64,000 bases of DNA, taken from contig NZ_KE386491.1 of assembly GCF_000427405.1 (NCBI RefSeq), positions 4,039,812 through 4,103,811 on the forward strand, read 5' to 3'. The position numbers and the translations under genes were made by a program. How positions within the stretch are numbered: the first letter of the stretch is position 1; every line of letters starts with the position of its first letter. Under the pieces are notes generated by a model, which had not been told where the DNA came from, ran no database searches, and was given only the letters and a program-made list of their open reading frames with translations. The stretch comes from Flectobacillus major DSM 103. GTDB taxonomy: Bacteria > Bacteroidota > Bacteroidia > Cytophagales > Spirosomataceae. Below, in pieces: positions 47,642-57,683 of the stretch.

Positions 47642-49048
47642 ATGTCGCACGTAGTATCACCAATAAGAGAAACCCTCGTTGGAGGCGGTAAATCTTATCA
47701 CGATGTAACAACAGACATCTGCAAGCAAGTAGAGGGCGAACCAACGAAAGAGTGGAAAATTGCCTTCGGCGTGTCTTGTGTGATTTTCGCCTATGGTGCC
47801 TATTGTTTAGGCTATACATGGTGGCAAGGAATCGGGGTTTGGGGCTTGAACAAAACTGTAGGTTGGGCTTGGGATATCACCAACTTTGTATGGTGGGTAG
47901 GTATCGGTCATGCTGGTACACTTATTTCAGCCGTATTATTATTATTCCGTCAAAAGTGGAGAACGTCTATCAACCGTGCTGCTGAGGCGATGACAATTTT
48001 TGCCGTACTCTGTGCTGCATCGTTTATCTTGGCTCACATGGGCCGTCCTTGGTTGGCTCACTGGGCTTTACCATTGCCAAATGCCTTTGGTTCTCTTTGG
48101 GTTAACTTCAACTCACCATTGGTATGGGACGTATTTGCGATTTCAACTTACCTTTCGGTATCATTAGTATTCTGGTATTTGGGTTTAGTTCCAGATTTAG
48201 CTACAATCCGTGACCGTGCACAATCAAAAGCTTCTAAATTTTGGTATGGTTTGTTCTCATTAGGTTGGAACGGTTCTGCTAAAACATGGGCACGTTACGA
48301 ATATGTTTCATTGATTTTGGCTGGTATTTCTACGCCACTAGTACTTTCAGTACACACAATCGTATCAATGGACTTTGCAACGTCGGTTATTCCTGGGTGG
48401 CATACAACAATCTTCCCTCCATACTTTGTGGCAGGTGCGATTTTCTCGGGTTTTGCTATGGTACAAACCTTGTTGTTGGTTACTCGTGTAGTATTTAAGT
48501 TAGAAGATTATATTACAATGGAACACATCGAGATGATGAATATTATCATTACGGTAACAGGTTCAATTGTAGGTATTGCTTATTTGACAGAGTTCTTTAT
48601 TGCTTGGTATTCTGGTGTTGAGTATGAAAGTTACTGTTTTATCAACCGTGCTACTGGACCTTACTGGTGGGCATACTGGATGATGATGACTTGTAACGTA
48701 ATCTCTCCACAGTTGTTCTGGTTCAAGAATATCCGTACAAACATTTTGGTATCATTTGTACTTTCTGTAGTAGTAAACGTTGGTATGTGGTTTGAGCGTT
48801 TCGTAATTATCGTTTCTTCATTGCACCGTGACTACATCCCATCTTCTTGGGCGATGTTCTCTCCAACAATGTATGATATTGGTGATTATATCTTCTCATT
48901 TGGTTTATTCTTCACATTGTTCTTCTTATTTGCTAAATTCTTGCCTGTAATCAACATGGCAGAAGTTAAATCAGTAATGAAAGGCGTTTCTTCAAACTAC
49001 CCTTACAAGAAGAAATCAGGTGGAGATAAAGAAAAAGTTGCTCATTAA
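47642..49048 (+). CDS. actC: Alternative complex III membrane subunit ActC (NrfD-like)
   Basis: A 468-residue polytopic protein of the NrfD/PsrC family with about ten hydrophobic helices, expected to hold the quinol site and donate electrons to the iron-sulfur chain in ActB. Landmarks are [20 protein letters not shown] (helix 2-3 region), HMGRPW and [19 protein letters not shown], all typical of the family. A paralogue, ActF, follows 1.4 kb downstream. Confidence 0.93.
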   Translation: MSHVVSPIRETLVGGGKSYHDVTTDICKQVEGEPTKEWKIAFGVSCVIFAYGAYCLGYTWWQGIGVWGLNKTVGWAWDITNFVWWVGIGHAGTLISAVLLLFRQKWRTSINRAAEAMTIFAVLCAASFILAHMGRPWLAHWALPLPNAFGSLWVNFNSPLVWDVFAISTYLSVSLVFWYLGLVPDLATIRDRAQSKASKFWYGLFSLGWNGSAKTWARYEYVSLILAGISTPLVLSVHTIVSMDFATSVIPGWHTTIFPPYFVAGAIFSGFAMVQTLLLVTRVVFKLEDYITMEHIEMMNIIITVTGSIVGIAYLTEFFIAWYSGVEYESYCFINRATGPYWWAYWMMMTCNVISPQLFWFKNIRTNILVSFVLSVVVNVGMWFERFVIIVSSLHRDYIPSSWAMFSPTMYDIGDYIFSFGLFFTLFFLFAKFLPVINMAEVKSVMKGVSSNYPYKKKSGGDKEKVAH

Positions 49049-49063
49049 TATAAAGTCAAGAGA

Positions 49064-49095
49064 AATTGAGATGAAAGGTTACTTTCATCTCAATT
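49064..49095 (+). other. Intercistronic hairpin actC-actD
   Basis: Perfect 14-bp arms (49064-49077 with 49082-49095) and a 4-base loop, 15 bases after the actC stop; GTCAA and TTGAC flank it as possible outer arms. Confidence 0.65.
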
Positions 49096-49140
49096 GATTC
49101 ACTTTTGACCAAAATACATTACGACATAACGACTATAACA

Positions 49141-49665
49141 ATGAATACAACAGAAAAATACTTGGTAGGAGTTTACGACGATGAGGACGAGGTATTGCAC
49201 GCAGTTTCTGAAGTAAAAGGAAGCGGTGTGAAAATCGAAGAAGTTTACACTCCATTTCCAATCCACGGGCTAGATGTTGCTCTTGGGCATCCTCGTACAA
49301 GAATTCCAATAGCGGCGTTTTTGTTCGGTTTAACAGGTTTGACTTGTGCTCAGTTTTTGATTAACTATACAATGGTTTTTGACTGGCCAATGATTATCGG
49401 TGGTAAGGATTTCTTTGCATTGCCAGACTGGATTCCAGTTACATTTGAAGGTACTGTATTATTTACAGCCTTTGGTATGGTATTTACTTTCTTGGTTTCA
49501 AATAGCTTATGGCCAGGTAAAGCACCAAAAACTTTTGACTTGAGAAGTACCGATGATAAATTTATTATGGCTATCAACTTGGCTAGTAATAAAAAATCAG
49601 AAGCTGAAATTGAGTCGATTTTGAAAGCATCTGGTGCTATCGAAGTGAACGTAAAGCAATTCTAA
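49141..49665 (+). CDS. actD: Alternative complex III subunit ActD (DUF3341)
   Basis: A 174-residue subunit with a ferredoxin-like soluble N-terminus (KYLVGVYDDEDEVLHAVSEV) and two membrane helices (about 56-78 and 100-122), the DUF3341/ActD layout. It is a structural part of the complex. The motif PFPIHGLD preceding helix 1 is diagnostic. An open frame extends to a TTG at 49105, but ATG 49141 fits the family. ActE follows closely. Confidence 0.9.
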   Translation: MNTTEKYLVGVYDDEDEVLHAVSEVKGSGVKIEEVYTPFPIHGLDVALGHPRTRIPIAAFLFGLTGLTCAQFLINYTMVFDWPMIIGGKDFFALPDWIPVTFEGTVLFTAFGMVFTFLVSNSLWPGKAPKTFDLRSTDDKFIMAINLASNKKSEAEIESILKASGAIEVNVKQF

Positions 49666-49726
49666 ACATTAGTTGAACAGGGTGTTTCCTACTACTAATG
49701 TCCAACGACTAATTACAATCAAAAAT

Positions 49727-50344
49727 ATGTTAACTAAGAAATACATAGGTCTGTTTTTATCGGGAGTTGTTGCTTTATCGGCAACTTCATGTAAAGATAG
49801 CCATAATGACACAGGGACAGAATTTGCTCCTAATATGTACCACTCAGTGGCATACGAGCCAATGTCTCAGACAGACGGGGAATTGAATACAATTAACCCT
49901 TATGGTATGAATATGCGTACTCCTGTCAAGGGTACTGTGCCTCGTGAAAAATTTGCTATATCAGATGGTGATTCTGTGAATAGTAAATTACTTAAAATGG
50001 ATTTAATTGCTCGTAATATAGATAAAGACGATATGGCTTCTTCAGAGGCTTTGTTGTCAAACCCTTATGCGGCAACTCCTGAAAATATTGAGGCTGGTAA
50101 AACCCAATATGAAAGATATTGTCAACATTGCCACGGTGAAACGGGTAAAGGCGACGGTCTAGTAGCAAAAATGTACAAAGGGGTTCCAGTTTATTCTTCG
50201 GATGCTTTGAAAGGTGTAAACGATGGCCATATTTTCCATACCATTACACATGGTAAAGGACGTATGTGGGCTCATGCTTCACAAATTTCAACAGCCGACC
50301 GTTGGAAAATTGTACTTTATGTACATGAATTGCAAAAACAGTAG
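49727..50344 (+). CDS. actE: Alternative complex III monohaem cytochrome c subunit ActE (lipoprotein)
   Basis: A 205-residue periplasmic cytochrome. The signal ends SATSC, a lipobox with C22 as the anchor. The single haem site is CQHCH (132-136) followed by GETGKGDG, with a downstream GRMWAHA supplying a likely methionine ligand. In the complex it receives electrons from ActA. TTG 49673 would add 18 residues without family similarity, so ATG 49727 is used. Confidence 0.92.
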   Translation: MLTKKYIGLFLSGVVALSATSCKDSHNDTGTEFAPNMYHSVAYEPMSQTDGELNTINPYGMNMRTPVKGTVPREKFAISDGDSVNSKLLKMDLIARNIDKDDMASSEALLSNPYAATPENIEAGKTQYERYCQHCHGETGKGDGLVAKMYKGVPVYSSDALKGVNDGHIFHTITHGKGRMWAHASQISTADRWKIVLYVHELQKQ

Positions 50345-50451
50345 TCTTTTATCGTATTTTGATAGCTGGTCACTGTTAATCAATAAAGCACTTGTATTTA
50401 ATCGATAAGTGCATTCTTTCATACTATTAAACTTACAAACTTATAAGTATA

Positions 50452-51786
50452 ATGGCGGGACATTCACATTTTTCCCCAGCAAACGTCGAAGAATATTTTG
50501 AATTCACTTCGGAAGCTCGCAAAAAGTTGATTACAGCAATGATCATCGGTGCGGTGCTTTTGGGTATTGGCGTTTTCTTCTTAGGAAGTGGTGAGCATGA
50601 AGCTGCTCATGCAGCGGCAGGACACGCTGCCGAACATGGTGGTGAACACCTATCAGGAGGTGCTGCTTCTCACCATGAGACCTCTTGGAATCCTCTTAAT
50701 CGTCTTTGGGTAAACCTTTGGATGAACGGAGTTTTCTTTACTGGTATTTCTATTATTGGTATGTTCTTCGTAGCTGTGCAATACCTTGCTAAAGCTGGAT
50801 GGTCATCGGCAGTAAAAAGAATTCCAGAAGCATTTCCAAAATTCTTGTATTTTACTTTCCCTGTATTATTACTCCTTTTCATCTTTAAAGGAGATGTGAT
50901 TTTTCACTGGATGCACCATGGTATTATGGACCCAGCTAGTGAGCATTATGACAAAATTATTGCAGGTAAAAAAGGATATTTGAACTTCACCTTCTTCTTA
51001 ATCCGTCTTGTAGGAATTTTTGTTGTATGGATTGTTCTTTGGAACATGATGCGTAAAAAATCTATTGAAGAGGATTTGAATGGAGGTACTCAGAATTTCT
51101 ACGACATGGTACGCATTGGTACTGGTTTTGTAGTGGCTATGGGGGTTTCTTCATCATTGTCTGCTTGGGACTGGGTGATGTCAATCGACACACACTGGTT
51201 CTCTACAATGTTTGGATGGTATATGTTTGCTAGCTGGCACGTAACTGGTTTGGCTACAATTACTTTGACGGTAGTGTTGTTGAAAGAAAAGGGTTATATG
51301 AAGTATGTAAATGAATCTCATTTACATGACTTAGGTAAATTTATGTTTGCCTTCTCTATTTTCTGGACGTATGTGTGGTTTGCTCAATTCTTATTGATTT
51401 ACTATGCAAACTTACCTGAAGAAACAATCTATTTCTTAGAGCGTTGGGAGGGTCACAACAAAATCTACAAAACTGTTGAGATTTTGAACGTGTTCATGAA
51501 CTTCTTCTTCCCATTCTTAATCATGATGACTCGTGATGCGAAACGTACACCGATTTTCTTGAAAATCTGTTGCTTCTTCGTAATCGTAGGACATTACTTT
51601 GATTTTTATCAAATGATTATGCCTGGTACAGTAGGACCTCACGGTGGCTTTGGACTAGTTGAATTTGGTTCTGTTCTTTTATTTGCTTCAGCATTTATTT
51701 ATGTTGTTTCAAACGAATTAACGAAAGCTTCTTTGGTAGCAAAGAATCACCCATTCTTGCCAGAGGCACTTCACCACGATATTTAA
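50452..51786 (+). CDS. actF: Alternative complex III membrane subunit ActF (NrfD-like)
   Basis: A 444-residue polytopic paralogue of ActC with about ten helices. After the first helix there is a His-rich periplasmic or cytoplasmic loop (GEHEAAHAAAGHAAEHGG and on to SHHE). Landmarks are DWVMSIDTHWFSTMFGWY and YFDFYQMIMPG. ActF is thought to take part in proton translocation rather than quinol binding; that is family knowledge. It closes the act operon and is followed by a terminator-like hairpin before coxB. Confidence 0.92.
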   Translation: MAGHSHFSPANVEEYFEFTSEARKKLITAMIIGAVLLGIGVFFLGSGEHEAAHAAAGHAAEHGGEHLSGGAASHHETSWNPLNRLWVNLWMNGVFFTGISIIGMFFVAVQYLAKAGWSSAVKRIPEAFPKFLYFTFPVLLLLFIFKGDVIFHWMHHGIMDPASEHYDKIIAGKKGYLNFTFFLIRLVGIFVVWIVLWNMMRKKSIEEDLNGGTQNFYDMVRIGTGFVVAMGVSSSLSAWDWVMSIDTHWFSTMFGWYMFASWHVTGLATITLTVVLLKEKGYMKYVNESHLHDLGKFMFAFSIFWTYVWFAQFLLIYYANLPEETIYFLERWEGHNKIYKTVEILNVFMNFFFPFLIMMTRDAKRTPIFLKICCFFVIVGHYFDFYQMIMPGTVGPHGGFGLVEFGSVLLFASAFIYVVSNELTKASLVAKNHPFLPEALHHDI

Positions 51787-51793
51787 TTGAGCG

Positions 51794-51815
51794 TCGGATG
51801 CCTTTGGGCATCCGA
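51794..51815 (+). terminator. Hairpin with T-rich tail between actF and coxB
   Basis: Perfect 9-bp GC-rich arms (51794-51802 with 51807-51815), 4-base loop, followed by TTATTTTCTC. It could be a partial terminator separating reductase from oxidase expression. Confidence 0.65.
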
Positions 51816-51908
51816 TTATTTTCTCAAAAAATACCAATTCAGTAAAACAATTTTGCTGAACATCATATTTAAAGATATAGATTAAAACCCCAAAATTAAC
51901 TTTCAAAC

Positions 51909-53024
51909 ATGACATATCTAATAGGTCTTTTGTCAGTGATATTCTTAGTTCTGGCAATCATGATTGTCAGCAAGAGTATTGCTCTTTCAAAAGGTATTAA
52001 AGGGTCCGATGACTCTGATGTCCCTGTCGATGGAGCGAACAATGGTAATGCCGTTGGTTTTATTATTTTCTTAGTAGTAGGTTCTATTGCTGCTGCTTGG
52101 TCTTTTCTTCACTCAAGACCAGACTTTTTACCAGTAGCAGGTTCAGAACATGGTTTGAGAACTGACGAAATGTTCTGGATTTCTATGGGCGTTGTAACTT
52201 TCGCCTTCTTTGTAACCAATGCATTGTTGTTCATTTTTGCTTTCTTGTATCGTCACAAAAAAGGCAATGTTGCTACTTTCTATCCAGTAAACCACAAGTT
52301 AGAAATTATTTGGACTATCATTCCTGCTATTGTAATGGCAGTATTGGTATTCACAGGTTGGAGAATCTGGCGTGATATTACTTCACAAGCTCCTGAAAAT
52401 GCCGTTGTAATTGAAGTAACTGGCCACCAGTTTGGTTGGTATGTTCGTTATTCTGGTAACGACGACAACAAATTGGGTAACCAAAACTACAAATTGATTG
52501 ATGATACTAACCAGATTGGTATCGACTTTACAGATGAAAATTCATTTGATGATTTTACTGCGAATGAGTTGCACTTACCAAAAGGAGTACCTGTGTTGTT
52601 GAAAATCAAAGCTCAAGATGTACTTCACTCTGTTTATTTGCCTTATCAAAGAGTTAAGATGGACGCCGTTCCGGGTATGCCAACTAAATTCTGGTTTGTA
52701 GCAAATAAATCTACAGATGAAATGCGTGCTGAGTTAGGTAAATCTGATTTCAACTACAAATTGAACTGTACTGAGATTTGTGGCCGTGGTCACTTTGGTA
52801 TGGCTATTACGGTATTTGTTGACGAACCAGAAGATTATAAAGCATGGGCTGCTCAACAAAAACCATTCTTAGCTCAAAACCCTGATTATTTGGCTAAAGT
52901 ACCTGAAAAATTGAAGGCAAAGGCTCAGAAATATATTCCTGCTGAAGCTCCTGCTGTTGAATCAGATAGTACACAAGCCGATGCTGGTGTAGCTGCAGGT
53001 ACAGCTTCTTTAAGAAGAAGATAA
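51909..53024 (+). CDS. coxB: Cytochrome c oxidase subunit II
   Basis: Carries the CuA centre that accepts electrons from cytochrome c. Ligands are H240 and the loop C287-TEI-C291-GRG-H295-FG-M298. Membrane helices occur at about 3-22, 48-66, 88-112 and 130-152, more than the usual two. The C-terminus after the CuA domain is a Pro/Ala/Glu-rich tail ending SLRRR and has no CxxCH, so this is an aa3-type, not a caa3-type, subunit. It needs an outside cytochrome c donor. Confidence 0.95.
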   Translation: MTYLIGLLSVIFLVLAIMIVSKSIALSKGIKGSDDSDVPVDGANNGNAVGFIIFLVVGSIAAAWSFLHSRPDFLPVAGSEHGLRTDEMFWISMGVVTFAFFVTNALLFIFAFLYRHKKGNVATFYPVNHKLEIIWTIIPAIVMAVLVFTGWRIWRDITSQAPENAVVIEVTGHQFGWYVRYSGNDDNKLGNQNYKLIDDTNQIGIDFTDENSFDDFTANELHLPKGVPVLLKIKAQDVLHSVYLPYQRVKMDAVPGMPTKFWFVANKSTDEMRAELGKSDFNYKLNCTEICGRGHFGMAITVFVDEPEDYKAWAAQQKPFLAQNPDYLAKVPEKLKAKAQKYIPAEAPAVESDSTQADAGVAAGTASLRRR

Positions 53025-53084
53025 TTAAGGTTTTTTTTGTTTAAAGTTTAAGAACTTATACTCTTAGAATAATCATTGTAATCT

Positions 53085-54974
53085 ATGGCAACTGCGACAC
53101 TACACGCAAACGAAGCTCACGCACATGGTCACGACCACGAGCACGAGCATCACGAGCCTGGTTTTATCAGAAAATATGTGTTTTCTGAAGACCACAAAAC
53201 TATTGCTAAACAGTATTTGATTACTGGTATCATCTGGGCTTTCTTTGGTGGTGCTTTATCAATTATTTTCCGTTTGCAACTGGGTTTTCCTGACATGAAC
53301 TTAGACTGGCTAAAGCCAGTATTGGGTGAATGGATTGTTGAAGGTAAATTAGAAAAAGAGTTTTACTTGGCTTTAGTAACAATGCACGGTACTATCATGG
53401 TATTCTTTGTATTGACGGCTGGTTTGTCGGGTACTTTCTCTAACTTCTTGATTCCGCTACAGATTGGTGCAAGAGACATGGCTTCAGGTTTCTTGAATAT
53501 GCTATCATTCTGGTTTTTCTTCTTGTCTTCAGTTATTATGTTCTCGTCTTTGTTTATTGAGACAGGGCCTGCTTCTGGTGGTTGGGTTATTTATCCTCCA
53601 TTAAGTGCATTACCACAAGCTATGCCTGGTTCTGGCTTAGGTATGACGATGTGGTTGACAAGTATGACATTCTTTATTGTATCACAATTGTTGGGTGGTG
53701 TAAACTACATCTGTACTGTAATCAACTTGCGTACTAGAGGTATGTCGTTTACTAAATTACCATTAACAATTTGGGCGTTTTTCTTGACTGCAGTATTGGG
53801 TTTATTATCATTCCCTGTTTTATTGTCAGCGGCCTTATTGTTGATTTTTGACCGTAGTTTCGGTACATCTTTCTACTTGTCTGAAATTTATATCGGTGGA
53901 GAAGCTCTTCCAAACGTTGGTGGTTCGGCAATTTTGTACCAACACTTGTTCTGGTTCTTGGGTCACCCTGAGGTATATATTGTATTGTTGCCTGCTTTGG
54001 GTATCACGTCTGAGGTTATTGCAACGAATGCACGTAAGCCGATCTTTGGTTATCGTGCAATGATTGGCTCAATGATGGGCATTACCTTATTGGCATTTAT
54101 TGTGTGGGCTCACCACATGTTTGTAACAGGTATGAATCCATTCTTAGGTTCTGTGTTTATGTTCTTGACTTTGATTATTGCAGTTCCATCTGCGGTTAAA
54201 GCATTTAACTATATCACAACACTTTGGAGAGGTAATATCATCTTTACACCAGGTATGTTGTTCTCAATTGGCCTTGTATCATTGTTTATCTCTGGTGGTG
54301 TAACTGGTATTATTTTGGGTAACTCTGCCTTAGATATCAACTTGCACGATACATACTTTGTTGTTGCTCACTTCCACTTGGTAATGGGTGCTGCATCATT
54401 CTTTGGGTTGTTGGCTGGGGTTTATCACTGGTTCCCTAAATTGTTTGGCAGAATGATGAATAAGACTTTGGGTTATATTCACTTCTGGTTAACATTTGTT
54501 GGGGTATATTGTGTATTCTTCCCAATGCACTATATTGGTATTGCTGGTTTCCCTCGTCGTTATTATTCATTTACGGCATTGGCGAATAATGCTCAAGACT
54601 CATTTGCAGATATGAATGCTTTCATTTCAATTGCTGCAATCTTGACTTTCTCGGCACAAGCAATATTTGCTTTCAACTTCTTCTATTCAATTTTCAAAGG
54701 TAAGAAAGCTACAGAAAACCCTTGGAACTCTAATACATTGGAGTGGACTACTCCAGTAAATGTTGGACACGGCAACTGGCCTGGTGAGATTCCAGCGGTA
54801 TATCGTTGGCCATACGATTATAGCAAGCCTGGTGCTGCTACAGATTTCATTCCTCAAAATGTTCCATTCTCGGCAACGCCAGAATCGAACTTAGAAGAAG
54901 AGAATGAAGAAATTGCAAAAGAAAAAGAAATCGAAGGATTGTTGGCGGCACAAAATGATGTTTACAATCACTAA
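53085..54974 (+). CDS. coxA: Cytochrome c oxidase subunit I
   Basis: The haem a/a3-CuB proton-pumping subunit, 629 residues. Haem and copper ligands are H101 (haem a), H294 with the HPEVY motif and crosslink tyrosine Y298, H343-H344 (CuB), H429 (haem a3) and H431 (haem a). E296 in HPEVY marks an A1-type oxidase with a D-channel glutamate. The N-terminus has eight histidines within residues 7-23, an unusual potential metal-binding tail. A terminator-like hairpin follows. Confidence 0.97.
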   Translation: MATATLHANEAHAHGHDHEHEHHEPGFIRKYVFSEDHKTIAKQYLITGIIWAFFGGALSIIFRLQLGFPDMNLDWLKPVLGEWIVEGKLEKEFYLALVTMHGTIMVFFVLTAGLSGTFSNFLIPLQIGARDMASGFLNMLSFWFFFLSSVIMFSSLFIETGPASGGWVIYPPLSALPQAMPGSGLGMTMWLTSMTFFIVSQLLGGVNYICTVINLRTRGMSFTKLPLTIWAFFLTAVLGLLSFPVLLSAALLLIFDRSFGTSFYLSEIYIGGEALPNVGGSAILYQHLFWFLGHPEVYIVLLPALGITSEVIATNARKPIFGYRAMIGSMMGITLLAFIVWAHHMFVTGMNPFLGSVFMFLTLIIAVPSAVKAFNYITTLWRGNIIFTPGMLFSIGLVSLFISGGVTGIILGNSALDINLHDTYFVVAHFHLVMGAASFFGLLAGVYHWFPKLFGRMMNKTLGYIHFWLTFVGVYCVFFPMHYIGIAGFPRRYYSFTALANNAQDSFADMNAFISIAAILTFSAQAIFAFNFFYSIFKGKKATENPWNSNTLEWTTPVNVGHGNWPGEIPAVYRWPYDYSKPGAATDFIPQNVPFSATPESNLEEENEEIAKEKEIEGLLAAQNDVYNH

Positions 54975-54990
54975 GATTTGATTATTACTT

Positions 54991-55044
54991 CTTGAGAATG
55001 TTGTTAGTCTTTAAGAAGGCTAACACGTTCTCAAGTTTTATTTT
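54991..55044 (+). terminator. Terminator after coxA
   Basis: CTTGAGAA (54991-54998) pairs with TTCTCAAG (55028-55035), extended inward by TTAG/CTAA, and leads into TTTTATTTT. Confidence 0.8.
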
Positions 55045-55116
55045 AGGGTATTACGACATTATATTTTTCCAAGATTCGTCTCTTTGAGATTCAATCTAAA
55101 ATACAATTTTAAAGTT

Positions 55117-56079
55117 ATGCTATTCCGAAAATTGGGTCTTGTTACCATTGTTACTGTATATCTACTTGTTTTGGCTGGAGGTATCGTAAGGAGTACAGGC
55201 TCGGGAATGGGATGTCCAGATTGGCCAAAATGTTTTGGCATGTGGGTTCCGCCTACAGAGGTAAGTCAATTACCTGCAAATTATCAGCAGATATACGCTG
55301 AAAAACTTCATGGTGAAGTGGAGTTTAATGCTGTAAAAACATGGATTGAATATGCGAATAGGTTGTTAGGTGCTTTTACAGGGATTGTTGTTTTTGGAGT
55401 GTTCGTTGCATCTTTTACATTTCGTAAAAGAGATAAAGCATTAATCTATTTGTCGTTATTGGCGGTAGTTTTAATCGGAGCAAATGCGGCACTTGGTAAA
55501 TTTGTGGTAGATTCTTTTTTAAAACCCGGAGTTGTAACAGCTCACATGTTGTTGGCTATCTTAGTAATATTTGTATTGCTGTATTCAATTGCAAGAGCTT
55601 GGTCGGAGGTAATTTCGGTAGAAAAAATCACAAATATCAGTTTATTGAATAAGATATTAGTGCTTACTCTTATTTTGTCTACTTTACAAGTACTAATAGG
55701 AACACAAGTAAGAGAAGCTATAGATAAAGTTGTGGCTAATCCATTATTTGGATATAACCGAGCCACATGGATAGAGCAGCTTGGTATTTCGTTTTATATT
55801 CACCGTTCATTTTCATTGGTACTTTTGGGCTTGCATGTATACCTAATTGGACAGCTCAAAAAGAACATAGAAAGCGAAGGTATTATTTATCGTTTTTTCA
55901 AAGCATTGGTGTTGTTGGTGATTATTGAAATCATATCTGGGGCCGTGATGGCTTATTTTGGTGTGCCAGCGTTTGTACAACCTGTACATTTAACACTGGC
56001 AATTGTAGCATTAGGAATTCAGTTTGTATTATTGCTATTGCTGAATTCAGAAAAAGTATTCAAAAAGGAAAAGGCGTGA
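55117..56079 (+). CDS. ctaA: Haem A synthase (COX15/CtaA)
   Basis: Oxidises the C8 methyl of haem O to the formyl of haem A. The 320-residue membrane protein has eight helices and the cysteine pair C33/C39 in GMGCPDWPKCFG. ATG 55117 is preferred over TTG 55084 because the first helix begins right after it. It is followed by ctaB with an 18-base gap, giving a haem-modification pair inside the oxidase locus. Confidence 0.93.
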   Translation: MLFRKLGLVTIVTVYLLVLAGGIVRSTGSGMGCPDWPKCFGMWVPPTEVSQLPANYQQIYAEKLHGEVEFNAVKTWIEYANRLLGAFTGIVVFGVFVASFTFRKRDKALIYLSLLAVVLIGANAALGKFVVDSFLKPGVVTAHMLLAILVIFVLLYSIARAWSEVISVEKITNISLLNKILVLTLILSTLQVLIGTQVREAIDKVVANPLFGYNRATWIEQLGISFYIHRSFSLVLLGLHVYLIGQLKKNIESEGIIYRFFKALVLLVIIEIISGAVMAYFGVPAFVQPVHLTLAIVALGIQFVLLLLLNSEKVFKKEKA

Positions 56080-56097
56080 TGATACGCCAAGTAACAA

Positions 56098-56985
56098 ATG
56101 GTTACAACAAACGAAAACATCTCAATAGGTATTGCTGGCAAAGTTAAAGCATATTATGAGTTATTGAAATTTAGGCTATCGGCTCTAGTAGCATTTTCAG
56201 GAGCATTTGGGTACTCGTTGGCTGTAGATAGAATAGATTGGGTCAAACTAACATTGATTAGTCTTGCTGGCTTTTTTATTACTGGTGCTGCCAATATTGT
56301 TAACCAAATTATCGAAAAAGACCTAGATAAGTTGATGAAAAGGACTCAAGTTCGTCCTTTACCAACAGGCCGATTGACGGTAAAAGAAGCTGCTGTTTTT
56401 TGTGTAGTGTTGCTAATTTTATCAAGTTATATACTGTTCTTTGAATTCAATTACCGTGCAGGCTTTATAGGCGTTGTCTCTTTTTTTCTGTATGGATTTG
56501 TGTATACTCCTCTAAAAAGAGTTGGTCCAATCTCTGTATTTGTTGGGGCTTTTCCTGGGGCATTCCCTCCAATGATTGGTTGGATTGCTGCTACCAACCA
56601 TTTTGGTTTAGAACCAGGTATCCTTTTTGCTATTCAGTTTTTCTGGCAATTTCCACATTTTTGGGCAATTGCTTGGGTAGCCGACGAAGACTACCAGCGA
56701 GCAGGGTTTAAGATGTTGCCCAACAATGGTCATAAAGACCTACGAACGGCCATTACTATTATGATATACACTATCTTTTTAGTACCATGTGGCTTTGTGC
56801 CGTATATGCTAAATATGACAGGTATCAACTCTGCAATGATAGCGGTATTATGCGGTGTTTTGTTTTTATCTCAAACCTTTTATTTAATGATGAGGCCAAC
56901 AGATAAGTCAGCCTTGATGATGATGTTTGGTTCGTTTATTTATTTACCGATTGTCCAAATTGCATTTTTGATGGATAAGGTATAG
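56098..56985 (+). CDS. ctaB: Protohaem IX farnesyltransferase (haem O synthase)
   Basis: UbiA-family prenyltransferase that converts haem B to haem O, the step before CtaA. The 295 residues include the first Asp-rich region NQIIEKDLDKLMKRTQVRPL and the second one, WVADEDYQRAGFKML, both typical. About eight helices are seen. The start is 18 bases after ctaA, probably cotranscribed. Confidence 0.95.
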   Translation: MVTTNENISIGIAGKVKAYYELLKFRLSALVAFSGAFGYSLAVDRIDWVKLTLISLAGFFITGAANIVNQIIEKDLDKLMKRTQVRPLPTGRLTVKEAAVFCVVLLILSSYILFFEFNYRAGFIGVVSFFLYGFVYTPLKRVGPISVFVGAFPGAFPPMIGWIAATNHFGLEPGILFAIQFFWQFPHFWAIAWVADEDYQRAGFKMLPNNGHKDLRTAITIMIYTIFLVPCGFVPYMLNMTGINSAMIAVLCGVLFLSQTFYLMMRPTDKSALMMMFGSFIYLPIVQIAFLMDKV

Positions 56986-57030
56986 TTTCATTTTGTAATG
57001 ATTTAGAGCAATAAAGACAAATTTATAACC

Positions 57031-57627
57031 ATGACACAAGAACATTTGAAAGACATAGATTTAAGTGAACAACCAGCCAAAACCTTATCAATGAACCCTA
57101 AAAAGTTTATGTTATGGTTAGCGATTGCATCTATAACGATGATGTTTGCAGGCTGGACTTCGGGGTATTTAGTAAGAAAAGCAGAAGGCAATTGGCACGA
57201 ATTTGAATTACCCAATATATTTTTGTACTCGACTGGAATACTGGTGATTAGTAGTTTCTTTATGCATTTAGCTGTGAGTGCCGCAAAAAAAGATAACTAC
57301 AATACACTCAAAATAGCAATTTCTATTACTTTTGCATTCGGAATAGCCTTTTTGATGATGCAATGGTTTGGTTTTGCCGACCTTGTCAATAATCAATTAC
57401 ATTTCTCGGGAAGCGATGTTGCTTCATCTTGGATTTATGTATTTGTAGGTATTCACGGGTTACACATTATCTCAGGCCTGATTGTATTGTTATTTTCTCT
57501 AGTGTCGTCATTTAGACTAAGTATCAATTCAAAAAACTTAACTAGAATTCAGCTATGTGCTACATATTGGCACTTTTTGGATGGCCTTTGGTTATATCTC
57601 TTCTTTTTCTTGTATTTCAATCGTTAA
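57031..57627 (+). CDS. Cytochrome c oxidase subunit III-family protein (first copy)
   Basis: A 198-residue five-helix subunit III-family protein. The soluble N-terminus (MTQEHLKDIDLSEQPAKTL) precedes helices beginning at about 27; FVGIHGLHIISGLIVLLFS and the ending TYWHFLDGLWLYLFFFLYF are diagnostic. It sits directly before a second, longer subunit III gene. Paired subunit III genes are usual in SoxM-type oxidase loci of Bacteroidota as I recall. Confidence 0.88.
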   Translation: MTQEHLKDIDLSEQPAKTLSMNPKKFMLWLAIASITMMFAGWTSGYLVRKAEGNWHEFELPNIFLYSTGILVISSFFMHLAVSAAKKDNYNTLKIAISITFAFGIAFLMMQWFGFADLVNNQLHFSGSDVASSWIYVFVGIHGLHIISGLIVLLFSLVSSFRLSINSKNLTRIQLCATYWHFLDGLWLYLFFFLYFNR

Positions 57628-57683
57628 GTTTAACGATCATCAATAATTTTAGTAATTAATATTTAACCAAAAAAGTAAAAAAG

